Shown here piece after piece: positions 11,600 through 22,379 of a stretch of 64,000 bases of DNA. Both the position numbers and the translations under genes were made by a program. How positions within the stretch are numbered: the first letter of the stretch is position 1; every line of letters starts with the position of its first letter. The notes below the pieces were generated by a model that did not search any database, was not told where the DNA came from, and was given only the letters and a program-made list of their open reading frames with translations. The stretch spans positions 31,986,720-32,050,719 of the forward strand of contig OY720346.1 in NCBI GenBank assembly GCA_963082975.1. Direction: 5' to 3'. The stretch comes from Labia minor. Its lineage: Eukaryota; Arthropoda; Insecta; Dermaptera; Spongiphoridae.

Positions 11600-12196
11600 T
11601 AAGTTGATCTGTGGCCAGGCGCAGAACCGACCGACGGTTTGAAGTAAATTAATTTCCAGCTACAGAAACAATTTCAAATAATTTTAATATATCTATTAAT
11701 GCAATAAAAAACAGATAGGCATATAACATAAATATTTTTAATTTTATTTTATTTATAATATATAAGAGGTGGCTGTGACGTCATGAAGGGCTGGGTGACG
11801 TCATATAATTTTAAATTAAGAAAAAACTAATGAAGATGATTTTCCCGAGGATAAAACCAATACAAAGTGCATGATTTGTGGAGATATGTAAAAAATGTCT
11901 TCATGTGAAATTTGGTGGTAAAATAAACCTTCCCTTCCTATCGTCGATCGCTAATACTACCACTTTCGGTTTCCGGGTTTGCACCAAAAGTTGATCAATT
12001 TATCCCACTGATGCATTAAGTAAATGTACCAAATTTCATCAAAATCCGTTGAGCCGTCCAAGCTGTACACATCTAAACGGACGGACGGAGGGACAGACAT
12101 CATTCTAAAAATACTTTTTTCTGTTAAGAAAATTCAAGATTCGTGGAGATATATAAAAATTTCCACATGTGAAATTTGGTGTGAAAATAATACTTT
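11600..12196 (+). mobile_element. Repeat family B, copy 1 (3' end disrupted)
   Basis: Starts 'TAAGTTGATCTGTGGCCAGG', then CCGACCGACGG at about 11628. It carries two TGACGTCA palindromes (11776-11783 and 11796-11803) and the module 'ACCAAATTTCATCAAAATCC' plus 'GTTGAGCCGTCC' with a GGAC/GGAG microsatellite at 12076-12095. The usual 3' end (AATACCTCCCTTACTATCG..) is missing, because similarity stops where the inverted-repeat structure 12183-12959 begins. A remnant of the missing end, 'AATACCTCCCTTACT', is seen at about 13270. The 70-codon ORF at 12024 lies in repeat sequence. Confidence 0.8.
11776..11803. promoter_or_regulatory. Pair of CRE-like TGACGTCA sites in repeat B1
   Basis: Two perfect CRE/ATF palindromes start exactly 20 bases apart (11776 and 11796). 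The same pair with the same spacing is present in copies B3, B4 and B5. Binding by CREB/ATF-type bZIP factors is known for the motif. Use in this genome is inference. Confidence 0.5.
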
Positions 12197-12959
12197 ATAT
12201 AAAAAAAAAACTTTTTTTAAAAAACCACGTTTTTAACGCACTAAAAAGAAGAAAATAATTTTTCTGAAACCCCATAGGTACTGACATTACAAACAAGAGA
12301 TATGATTTGAAGAAAATTTTCTATAACGTAAAACGTGGGGCCATTTTTTACCAGACTTTTTGTAAAAGGGAATATTATTAGTAATCCAACAGAATACTTT
12401 TATTAATGTAAATTTTTTTTGGAAAATTAATTCCTTAATATTAAATAAACATCTTCAATTTACACTTTAGAAATTTTATTAACATAAATATTAAATATTT
12501 GCTAGAAGTTTTGCAGTAGCAAAATTTAGTTTTAGATTTCTTCAAGTTAAATTTCTTATATTATTTACCAGAATATTGTTAGGATGTCATTTTTTATCAG
12601 AATTTTTTAAAAGTGAATATTATTAGTAATCTAAAGGTAATCTTTTCATAAATTAAATTTACCTCTTTTAAAAATTTCGATAAGTTATAAGCTTTACTTT
12701 TTGAAGCTAATTAAAATATGAATTCATTTATCCTATTAATTTGTACCTAATAACATTTATTTATAAATTTTTATACGATACAGAATATTTTAGCCATAGT
12801 TGCGCCCCACGTTTTACGTTATAGAAAATTTTCTTCAAATCATATCTCTTGTTTGTAATGTCAGTACCTATGGGGTTTCAGAAAAATTATTTTCTTCTTT
12901 TTAGTGCGTTAAAAACGTGGTTTTTTAAAAGTTTTTTTTTTATATAAAGTATTATTTTC
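12183..12959. mobile_element. Long inverted-repeat element, arms about 157 bp
   Basis: The left arm 12183-12341 and right arm 12804-12959 are near-identical inverted copies. Both hold a TTTTTAACGCACTAAAAAGA block, a CCCCATAGGTACTGACATTA block and a TAACGTAAAACGTGGGG block. The loop (12342-12803) has an imperfect direct repeat (12344-12405 and 12588-12650, sharing GAATATTATTAGTAATC). No coding capacity. The outer 11 bases of the left arm (GAAAATAATAC) coincide with the end of the repeat B1 text. It is likely a fold-back or MITE-type element that interrupted B1. Confidence 0.75.
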
Positions 12960-13295
12960 TACTTTTTAGTCTTCATATATTTACATTTACTTTATTCTTT
13001 TAACGGGTTTTTAACGGTTTTTTTCAAATTTAAATATTTACACTTTTTGTTTTGATTTTCCCATACAAAATTATATTCATTAATTATGCTCTAATTAAAC
13101 ACTTGCAAGCTACGAATGTGTTATTTTATTGTATTGTCATCCAGAAAACATAACTCTGAAAAGTTTCAGGGCGATTGGATGACTGGAAGTGGTCGAAATT
13201 TCGATTGCAAGATTTGACCCGAACAGATAAATAAACAAACAAACAAACAAGAAAGCAAGCTAAGAAAAACGTGGTAAAAATACCTCCCTTACTGT
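12960..13295 (+). repeat. Repeat fragment with (AAAC)n and a B-like 3' end
   Basis: 13090-13250 has the style of the window's dispersed repeats: 'AAAAGTTTCAGGGCGATTGG', a GACCCGAACAG block, then an (AAAC)n run at 13228-13248. At 13262-13292 'AATACCTCCCTTACTGTAAA' matches the repeat B terminus with the ATCGTCGGTCG part missing. Non-coding. Confidence 0.45.
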
Positions 13296-14742
13296 AAAAA
13301 TTAATTAATTAAATAATTTTTCTATATCCAACCCGAACCGAAAAAACCGAAAATTAGGAATAAGTGAATAATTAGTGAAATAGTCAATAAGACATTACTT
13401 ATTGACATCATATTTTGAGGTTCATAATAAGCTAATCTGGCAAACTTTAATCCTTTTTATCTCTTAATATATTATACAATATGAAATGACTTTTGACCTA
13501 GAGGCTAAAAAATAACGAACCCATTTTCATATTATATTGAAAGTTGGACTGGTATTACTATCCGATATAAATATATATATATATATTCACACACACATCC
13601 TATTGGTGTAAAGGATACAATAAAATGTCTATTTTACGCTTCCAATTTTAAGGAATTATTCTTGACAAATCGATACAACCGAAAAGGAAAAAAAAGCAAG
13701 AGCAAGCGAGAGAGAAAGAGAAGTTGAAGAAGGAAAGAAAAAATGTCAACCTATAGTCTGGTTTATCAACCATAAAAAAGAAAAAAAGAGGATGATGAGA
13801 AATAAAAAAAAAATAACGATTTGTAAGATTTCTAAAAGGTTGATGATGATGATGTTGCTGATGGAGAAAAATCATGAATCGTGAGAAAATAGTAATTAAA
13901 AGTATATCTTCTATCTGAAACAGACCGTGACAACACTCAACATTAAACTGATTTATTTTTTGATATATTTACACATATTTTTATATTTAAACAGAGAAAC
14001 TGATACGAAGAGCATGATTAAAGTTTCTTAAGATGATCAAAAATATGTCAATAATAATAAAATAACTTAAATGAATAAATTAAAACTTTCTCATTTTTTT
14101 TTTTCAATTTATGCAAAGTTAAAATTATTTCTGATTTTAAAGAAATTGCAAATAAAATAAATAAAAATAGATTAAAATTGAAATAAAGAAAAAAAAAAAC
14201 AACAAGAAATAAAAATAAAAATAAACAGAGTTGAAAACTAAATTATTCACACGCTCGATAGTAGAATATTTATATTTTTTTTTTGTTGTTGTTTAGGTTG
14301 TTGTTGTTAATTTATCTAATTTCGATAATTGAATGTTATTCATGGACCGGAAATCAAAAGAAATAAATGGAAGAAAAAGAAAAGAAAAATGTTAAGGGCC
14401 TTTGGGTGAGGTTAAATAAGAAGGGAAGAGGGTGGAAGGGGTGTGGGGATAACCAACCAGACTAATGAATGTCTAAATTTAAGTATCGTGCAGCTTTTCT
14501 GAAAAGATTTTTTTTTAAGAATTCGAACATTTTCTCTCTCTCTCTCGCTTAAAGTATAGTTTGAATTCGATAGCCAATTAGGAGAGTAGATGAGAGAGAG
14601 AGAGAGAGACGGAGGAAAGAAATCAACGATTTACTCTTTTGTTATGAATACAATGATTGTATTCTTTAATGAGTATTATCATTATTATAATTGTTTAAAA
14701 TATTGTTGTTATTATTATATAATATATATATATATATATATA
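13296..14742. other. AT-rich and purine-rich stretch without gene
   Basis: Holds (AT)n at 13568-13588 and 14718-14742, A-rich/GA-rich text at 13680-13800, a GAT run at 13841-13855, a CT tract at 14532-14548 and a GA tract at 14590-14610. The ORFs are low-complexity (Phe/His or Tyr/Ile runs) and not credible. Confidence 0.65.
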
Positions 14743-14848
14743 CACACGAGAGGTCCATTCAATAAGCAAAGAGAAAAATGGCTATAGCTCAAAAACGTCC
14801 TAAATTCAGGCTATTTTTCAACATAATCACACCCCACACTTGTCCTAT
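14743..14848 (-). mobile_element. Mariner-like element, one end only
   Basis: 'CACGAGAGGTCCATTCAATAAGCAAAG' (written here as landmark text 14745-14771) and the following 'CAGGCTATTTTTCAACATAATCAC' region match the left end of the mariner at 15621. Similarity is lost after about 14848. A solo terminal fragment next to an (AT)n tract. Confidence 0.65.
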
Positions 14849-15620
14849 CTTTAATTTAATTAAATTATTATCACTTATAAAACATTCGATTTAAATGTTA
14901 TATTCATTTTTTATAAATATTTTTTTCTTAAATAATAATATTATAATACAAAAGTTTTGATGTCTTTATCATTTAATTCAATTTAGAATAAATTCAAATT
15001 TTAATTAAAAAAAAAAATAAATTTTCATCAATTTAATAATTTACTAGAAAATACATATCTATCATTAGAAAAAAAAAATTCAGAATATTAAGAATGAATA
15101 TAAAATGAAAAAAAAATTGTAGTTATTGTTATTATATATTATCTATTATTATCATCATAAGTTTTGTTTTGAATCTATTCTGAACAATTCTAGTTATAAA
15201 ATAATTTAATTATTAAAACTACAAATAATACTTTAATGAATTTCTAAAATTGGAAATAATTTTTAAAAAAATTTTCAAATTTCTCATTTCATTTTCAATT
15301 ATGAATCATTTTTAATGTTTTTTTTTTAATTCCCCTCTAAAACATTAATTCGCTAGTTCAGTCATGATGGCGTCACCCCTTCAAATTAACATGAAACCCA
15401 AATATATAAAAGAGTAAATTTTCCAATTTTCAGAAATAAAAAGTAAATTATTTATTATTATAAAAATGATTTTAATTTAATAGCAACAGACATTTATCAA
15501 TATATTTTTATAGACCAACTATGCCTATTAATTAATAGTCTTAATAAATTAAACATTAATTACTCAAAACGACTAAAATGGGTGTATCGATGATTTGTAA
15601 ATAAAAATTTAAAAAAGATA

Positions 15621-16458
15621 CACGAGGGTCATTCAATAAGTAAAGAGACAAATGACTGCTCAAAAACGGTTTATTAATTCAAAATTCAGGCTATTTTTCA
15701 ACATAATCACCCCTAACAGTTATGCTTTTATCCCATATTTCTTGCAGCTTCCTATCCTAATTCGCTTAGCTAAAAATTCTTTCGATTTACTCCTAAGCCA
15801 CTTTTGCACCGCTTAACTTCCTCATTGTTAGCAAATCTTTGTAGGGTGTCTTTGAGTAGTCCAAATAGGTAAAAATTAGGTAGGCAGGATAAGGTAAGAC
15901 CTTATAGTGATAAGCTGGGTTGTATGAGGCCGGGCGTTATTGTGCTGAAGAATGACTCCTTTTGACAAGAGCCCACAGTGTTAGCTTCTTATAGCTGGTC
16001 TAACTTTGTGTTCTAGCATCTCAGAGTAGTATTGATAGTTCGCTGATCTTCAAAGAAATCCAATGAGGGACGAGAAACTTCTACTGGATGTCTACATCCG
16101 GGTTCATCCCCTACTCTTGTTGGGCCATTTTTCACCGATCAACCCACTTGTAAAAGTTCGCACCGTTCATACAACTTTTACCCTACTGTATCAACATTCT
16201 AGAAAAAATTCCACTTGGTTTTACATCTTCTGTAACTAGAAATCTAATGACAGAGCACTGCTCTTCTAAGGTGCATTCTTCTAGTGGACTTGCCATGATG
16301 AACTGAAAATTTTAAGGTTATGTTGACATAAAATGATGAAACAGCTGATGAGAGACAATCCCAAGGTTGGCAACTAACACCTCTGAAAAGATTGTACACA
16401 TTCATTGAATAGTTTTAAAATTACTCAATTTGTTTCTTTACTTTTTGAATGACACTGG
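15621..16458 (-). mobile_element. Mariner-like element, internally deleted, flanked by TA
   Basis: Terminal inverted repeats 'CACGAGGGTCATTCAATAAG' (left) and the complement of 'CTTTTTGAATGACACTGG' (right) are bounded by TA on both sides (15619-15620, 16459-16460). The minus strand encodes a transposase start at 16296 (MASPLEECTLEEQCSVIRF) and, near the other end, WDKSITVRGDYVEK-like C-terminal text, with stops and frameshifts between. At 838 bp against a usual 1.3 kb, it lacks much of the DD34D catalytic core. It is a dead copy, and a different subfamily from the copies at 23.9, 31.5, 38.6 and 43.5 kb, which start 'CGAGGGTAGGTCAATAAG'. Confidence 0.85.
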
Positions 16459-16460
16459 TA

Positions 16461-16975
16461 TATAATATATAGATTATCAATTACAAAAGAATAGAAGATA
16501 ATTATAATATTTTCATAATCTTTAAATATATAAATATAGTTAAATTAGGAATATATTGGATTTAAAACAATTTTTTAAGACCATATAAACCATATATGTA
16601 TTCAACTTTATATATTGTAAATAGGTTTACTTATTGGTATGTTTTTAAATATGAAGCAAAAATTTTCTTTAAAAATTGTATATATCAAAAGATTTTAGTA
16701 ATAATAATAAAAACCTAATTTATTTCATTACCTATTTTTTATTTACCTATTTTACTTATTTTCTTGAAATTTTTTTGAAAATTTAAAATTATTAAAATGT
16801 AATCATTTAATTAGTAAAAATAAATAATATAATTAATAATACGAATAAGAATAAATTAGAATTAAAATAAAACAGTTTATGATTGCTAATTAATCATTCT
16901 GTCTCATTAAGTAGACAATAAATAATAATTTTCTCTCTTTTATTAATCTATTAATTTAGGGGGTTATAGTATAAT
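16461..16975. other. AT-rich stretch
   Basis: No ORF, repeat or regulatory pattern recognised between the mariner and the island that follows. Confidence 0.7.
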
Positions 16976-17560
16976 AAATTCAATATTTAGAAGAGATAAA
17001 TGCTGATATGACGACTATCCTATGGATTCTTAGATTGCGTGACTTCCGGTAGATGATATTGATAGTCATAAATTGATTCTCCCAACGGTGCTACCCGCCT
17101 ACAAGAGAAACCCAACTAAGACGGGATATACTACTCTTGTATATATATAGGAATACTGAGGGTTGGTGGTATCTACTCACCCTCTTTATCTTCTATCTAA
17201 CCCCTTGAAGCCGTTGATTGCCCGTCCCGTCTCTTACTACACCCGAGGGGCATGCGTTTCGCTTAAATGGACCACGAGAGAGAAGGAGGAGGAAGCTAGT
17301 TAACTCTCAAGTTAACTACACACTCCAAGTACCAACTTTGTGGCCCTTCCATCCACCCACACATACGATATCTATTTATATACAGAGAGACATTGAGAGA
17401 CTATACTGCAAACCAATTGATGCAATTAACCGAACTTGAAAGTAACTCACTTGTGTCTCTCTCTCTCTCTTAGACTAAAGCAACCCAGAAAGTGAGAGAG
17501 AGATTGCAATGGTTGCTAGTGGTTGTAATACTAGAAAAAAAGATTACTCTCTCTATCGTA
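16976..17560. other. Less AT-rich single-copy island
   Basis: Unusually mixed sequence for this window: 'CCCAACGGTGCTACCCGCCT', 'CCCGTCCCGTCTCTTACTAC', and CT and GA tracts at 17456-17510. No repeat homology was seen. The 73-codon ORF at 17218-17439 does not start at a convincing ATG and shows no domain. Candidate for regulatory or untranslated exon DNA, without direct proof. Confidence 0.4.
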
Positions 17561-18540
17561 GTAGTATAGTAAAGCAAAGTCATCAATTTAATCAAGGTTG
17601 AACATTAATAACGTCTAAAGATTGTGCATGTCTCAACAAAACAGTTAAATCGTAAATTTAATTGATAAATTGGAACTAATCTTTAATGAAATTGAACAAA
17701 TTCATTGAAACAATTCAATTATATTAATCTTATTAATAATAAAGTCTATTCATAATTATACATCTTCTATGTTATCTATTCTTAAATTAATATCAATATA
17801 AAAATAATTTTATTTATTATTTAATTAAATTATATTAATTCATCTTTATTAATTAAATTAATTAAATTAAATTATAAAAATGACTAATATTATTAATTAT
17901 TAAATTAAATTATATTTAAAAGATATCTTGTGGTTTGTGGAATATATGTTCAAAAATAAGGAATCTTTAATTGCCGATGTTACAAAATCAGTTTCTGTCC
18001 TGTGGTAACAAAATTTTTTTATTAATAATAATAAATGATAAAATTTGACATAAAATGTTACTACTGTTTTACTTACAACAAATTTTCAAAAATTATTTAT
18101 GGATGTTATGATATGTACTTTTCAATTATTTCATGTGCATACATACATGTTATTATCGGCTTTTGCAATATGTTGAAAATAAAAAATAAATAAAAAATGT
18201 ATTATAACAAATAAATAAACGAGAAATGATAAAATGAAAAACTTTACCTAAAAATCCAGTAAATTATATCCTCTTTTATCCATATTTAATATGCATTCAA
18301 TTAAGGCTGGCTGGGTTCAAGGCATTGACAAGCATTCTACTTATTTTTAATATAATTAAAAGGAAATATTTTCATTAGAATTTCATAATTATAATGTTAT
18401 ATTTTTATCTATAAAAAAATTTTAAGAGCAATGATCGAGTATTATTATTATTATTTCTGAGTATTATATTTAAAATTTGATATATTAAATTAATTACGAA
18501 TAATTTATTAAACATTATTATAACATCCACTTCATGTTGT
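17561..18540. other. AT-rich stretch
   Basis: Repetitive TTAATTAAATTA text at 17800-17900. No gene or recognisable element. Confidence 0.7.
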
Positions 18541-18832
18541 TTAGTTTATTTCAGACCTATGGGTCGTGGCCCAAAGGGGGTCGTGTAGCAAAATTCTGGG
18601 GTCGCAAGAGATTTTAATGTCAAATATTTAAATACACGATTTTGTGAACTGTAATAAATACACTTTTACAACTTTTTGTGCAATTTTTGAGATGTATGTA
18701 TATATTGTTACCCAATAAATAAATCATCAAAAGATATATATCTTTCTTTTACATTTATACGGGGTCGCCAAAAAACTCGCAATCATAAACGGGGTCGCGA
18801 ATGAAAAAAGTTTAAGACGCCCTGGTTTATTT
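18541..18832. mobile_element. hAT-type MITE relic ('gggtcg' ends)
   Basis: 'CAGACCTATGGGTCGTGGCC' on the left and 'GGGGTCGCGAATGAAAAAAG' then 'AAGACGCCCTG' on the right are the decayed inverted ends typical of small hAT elements, with several GGGGTCGC blocks inside (18599, 18759, 18791). No transposase. About 290 bp. Confidence 0.55.
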
Positions 18833-19140
18833 GAATATTTATGTTATTTATTAGACGAACCCGTTGTAAACGTTGTTTGCAATTTAAGTTTAAACTAAAT
18901 TTGTAATTAACTCCATAATGTTACAAATATCACATACCTAACTTCATAATGTTACAGACATCACGTACCTACATACATTCGTTTTATGTAGTTTGATGAT
19001 TTTGGGAAAAATATTTTTTTCTATTTAAAATGTGAAAAAAGATTATTTATAACATTTTCTATACTTTCTTAAACAAAAACTTATTATATTTCAAACCATT
19101 TTTACTAAATTTTGTACATATATATATATATATATATATA
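18833..19140. other. AT-rich stretch ending in (TA)n
   Basis: Contains a short diverged tandem duplication ('CATAATGTTACA' near 18915 and 18947, each followed by a CACRTACCTA-like block) and (TA)n at 19118-19140. No gene. Confidence 0.55.
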
Positions 19141-19500
19141 ATTGTCTCATCCTTCTTACTCATTCCCTATTCTCCCCTATTTTTTTTTTTTGATTTGTAA
19201 AATGAAATGTAAAGTTTGTGTCTAAACCCTGAATGGCTTGTTATAGAATTAATATCAAGCCGAGAAATTTAATTAATATCGAAGAAGAGTTAGAGAGAGA
19301 GGAAAAAAGAGTGGATGAAGGGGGAAGAGAAGGATGTGACGGGATGCTTGCCATTACTGCTACTGCTACTGTTGCTGTTGTTGCAGGGTTGCTTTTTGCG
19401 CTCCAATTCATGGAATAAAGCCATCCTGCCTTCCCCCCACCCACAATGAATAAATTGAAAGTATACCGACCATAGCAATATTTTCAAAGAATAATAATTC
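19141..19500. other. Less AT-rich single-copy island
   Basis: Purine-rich 19270-19345 is followed by a (TGCTAC/TGTTGC) run at 19355-19385. Overlapping short ORFs on both strands reflect the triplet repeats and have no recognisable domain. Confidence 0.4.
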
Positions 19501-20200
19501 AATCAATAACATAAAAAAGTAAAATGAAAATTAATTTATTATGCATTTGTAAGAGAATTTTAATAAGCAAATAAATAAATGTATGAAATAATATTCTAAT
19601 TTAAATAGTAATAATAATCAATAGTCAATACTAATGATAATGAATGATAATATAATCCATGAAAACGATAATAAAATATAACTAATCGAAACAATTCATT
19701 TTTAAATTTAAATTTCTTTTAATTATAAGCAACAAATATTTAAAAGTATATTTTTTTAAATATTTTATATATTTAAAATATAATATAATTATTAAAATGT
19801 TTTGAAAAGGTCGTAAAATGTAGGTGTAAATAGAGAATAATTTAAAATATATTGTTTATAAATTTATCAATAATTATAAAATTGATATAAATCATATTAA
19901 GAGAAAAGTTCATTATAATTAACCTCTTTATATTTTTTTTTTAATTTAAATTATAAAATTTTAATAAGAAATATATAATAATTTAATTATATTATTAAAT
20001 AGTTGTTAAGTTGTTAGTTATTTGATTTATATTAATTATAAAAAAGAAAAAAACAAAACAAATTATTCAAAAATAAAATAATAAATTTTTTTTTTGCAAG
20101 TTTTAAGTTTCCTTTTAATTAAATTTTGTTTAATTATTATTTATTTATTTACCAATGCCCAAATTATTTGAGATTCAAAGAAATATTTGTTGTTTATTCA
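19501..20200. other. AT-rich stretch
   Basis: No gene, repeat or regulatory pattern recognised. Confidence 0.7.
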
Positions 20201-20830
20201 ATTAATGTTTAGAATAATTGATGAAGATGAAAATTATATATTATTATAAAGTTCACTCTTACTCTTTCTCTCTCACTCATACCTTGGATTTCATCTTTTT
20301 TATATATATATATAATTTTATGATGGTAAGGGTGCAAAAAGGGGTAAGAGAAGGTTTCGTATTTTAGAAACAGGAAAAAGCAAAATCCTTGTCGTTTCGT
20401 ATTAACAAAAGTGTACGACATCTATAATTAGTCCTTTACTAAAACAATCTGCAGAGTCAATATTTAATGGGGAGAGAGAGAGAGAGACCTATTAAAGGGT
20501 AGAACTCTCTCTCTCCTCCTCTCTCTCTCTCTCTCTCGTTCACTTGCAACGTAATCAGATTTCACAAGAGAAACTAACTAAAGAGACTAGTTAAATACAG
20601 TAAGAGAGAAAGAGAGAGAGAGATAGGTGAGGGTGAAAGATGGGTGAGAGGAGAGAGTATATATGTATGTATGTGGAGAGTAATAGTCGTAATAGAAGTA
20701 GTAGTAGTAGAAGAGGGGCATTAAATAAATCCAATAGCTGTCAGCCGCCTCTTTAAGGACCATATAGAAATTTAATATAGACTGATGGAGGAGGGCACCG
20801 CCCAATTAATGGTACAGTGATTTTCACACT
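20201..20830. other. Single-copy island with GA and CT tracts
   Basis: GA tract at 20470-20488, CT tracts at 20502-20537, GA tracts at 20602-20625, and an AGT run at about 20695-20710. 20735-20830 is mixed sequence with ATTA/TAAT cores. The ORFs here are shadows of the simple repeats. Possible regulatory DNA; unproven. Confidence 0.4.
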
Positions 20831-21114
20831 CCCTAACACAAGCACCATTTTCACTTTTAATTATTTCAACGACATAAAATATCCTTTTACTTTCAAATAT
20901 CATTAATATCATCTTTCTTTCATTTTTTTTTATTTTTTTAATAGATGAATATTTAATTATAATAGATAAAAAAATAAACAAAGAGATATAGCGCTATAAA
21001 GGATACACATATATACATGAATATTCTCATGAAAATAAAATAAATTAATTCGATTTTTAAATAATTTGTATCTAGACTATATATTTAATTATATTATATA
21101 TTTTAATAAAAAAA

Positions 21115-21222
21115 ACCTCTGACTTTGTACGTCCTACACCCTCTTGCCAGACCCGGGGCTTGACATTGGGATCACGAGAATGTGAGTCAGCTAACCTCTC
21201 ACCCTGTGGCGCCTTCTCTTTT
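21115..21222 (-). mobile_element. tRNA-derived SINE-like fragment
   Basis: The reverse complement has an A-box-like 'GGGTGAGAGGTTAGCTGACT' (about 21185-21204) and, about 40 bases on, a B-box-like TGTCAAGCCCC (21155-21165). That is the internal RNA polymerase III promoter layout of tRNA-derived SINEs. It is markedly more GC-rich than its flanks. No folded tRNA cloverleaf was established. Not the same family as the SINEs at 22380 and 54974. Confidence 0.45.
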
Positions 21223-21439
21223 TTAATAAATATTATACATTTATAACAATTTAGATTAAAAAGTTGATTATAAAAGATATTAAAATAGTATTGTAATTAA
21301 TACTGAAAAAAATTATGTTATATATATGTAATCAAGTTTACGGGTATATAATAATATACATAGGTCTGTCTCAAGTGTTGTTTTTGCATGTCAAAAAGAT
21401 TAAGGGATGGGGTGAGGGATTGGTTGTTAGTTGTAAGAG

Positions 21440-21506
21440 TATAAAGAATTGTTAGTTAAACATCGATAGAAGGAACAGTTACCTTCAGTAAACGACCATC
21501 AGTTTC
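21440..21506 (+). promoter_or_regulatory. Candidate core promoter (TATAAAG, initiator-like sites)
   Basis: TATAAAG at 21440-21446 matches the TATA consensus. Initiator-like TCAGTA (21485) and TCAGTTTC (21499, an exact TCAKTY match) lie downstream, though farther than the usual 25-30 bases. No ATG occurs between the TATA box and the ATG at 21571. Evidence is positional and motif-level only. Confidence 0.3.
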
Positions 21507-21570
21507 ATTAATCATTGAGCAGGTAGATTACATTTCACAACTATAGTTTATCATCATCATCATCAACCAC

Positions 21571-21621
21571 ATGAAGTGCTTGTTGTGGTTGTTACTGTTA
21601 TTGCCAGGTGGGAGTGTCAAT
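21571..21621 (+). CDS. Candidate first coding exon with signal peptide and splice donor
   Basis: The ATG at 21571 opens a 17-codon frame, MKCLLWLLLLLPGGSVN. It has a basic residue, a nine-residue hydrophobic core and small residues after it, as in a secretory signal peptide. The frame runs directly into GTAAGT at 21622-21627, a consensus 5' splice site, in phase 0. Without splicing, the frame stops six codons later. A second donor-like CAG/GTGGGA lies at 21605-21612. The upstream leader has no other ATG. The base at -3 is C, so the start context is not strong. No second exon was recognised in the window, so the product cannot be named. If real, the gene encodes a secreted or membrane protein with a long first intron. 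A chance occurrence is possible because the exon is short. Confidence 0.35.
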
Positions 21622-21627
21622 GTAAGT

Positions 21628-22379
21628 AGCTATGTAAAGTAAGTAACTGAACGATTCAAGCTAAAAATAAATACTGATTCCATTTGACCCGTTCCAATAC
21701 TTTTATCTTTAATGATTCGGTTATTTTTGTATTATGTTTGTTAATTCGTTTTTTTTTCTTCTCAACTTTAGAAATTTACTTTTGTTGTTGGATTGAGAAA
21801 TTTAATTAGAAATAATTTATTTTATTTTTATAACGTTTTTCTTAACTTCACTTGGCGTCTGTCTCTCTGTCTGTTCGCTCTTTTGACAAATTAAAATCGA
21901 TTTTTCATCGACTTTTTATTGAGATAGACTTTTGAAAATTTTTATAGATATTTCAATGGATCCCTAGAAGGTATAGAAGAAATATAATTGAATTATAATT
22001 AATTAATTGTTATTAATTAGCGATTAATTACTTTTAGTAACTAACTCCTTTTGTATTGGTCAGATTAATTTTTTTCAACGCATTCTGAAACATAAATATT
22101 GATTTCAGTATAGATTTTCATTTTGAACGTATTTAAAAATTTTTTTATAGCATTAAAAATAATGATGAATTCTTATTAATCAATTGTATCGCGAATGAAG
22201 AGGGGTTTCTTCCCCTCAGATGGCATAGAGAAAAAATCTTTTTTTATATATATGTCCCCGATAGAAAGGAAACAAAACAATAGAATAACCTTTTTTTATG
22301 AAGACAATATATATATATATACATTTATAAAATCTCATATTAATAAAAATTATTTTTAAATATAATATAATAATTATTA
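21628..22379. other. AT-rich stretch downstream of the candidate exon
   Basis: Would be intron if the exon is real. It contains a CTGTCT-like run near 21858-21872 and (TA)n at 22308-22322. No coding text. Confidence 0.55.

Noticed and set aside
11292-11642. 116-codon plus-strand ORF
   Set aside because: The end of the ORF and its stop lie inside repeat B1, the product is hydrophobic and domain-free, and there are no splice signals.
16335-16360. CTGATGAG near GAAAC as a hammerhead ribozyme
   Set aside because: The motifs are in the wrong order and lie within the mariner terminal region; no stems.
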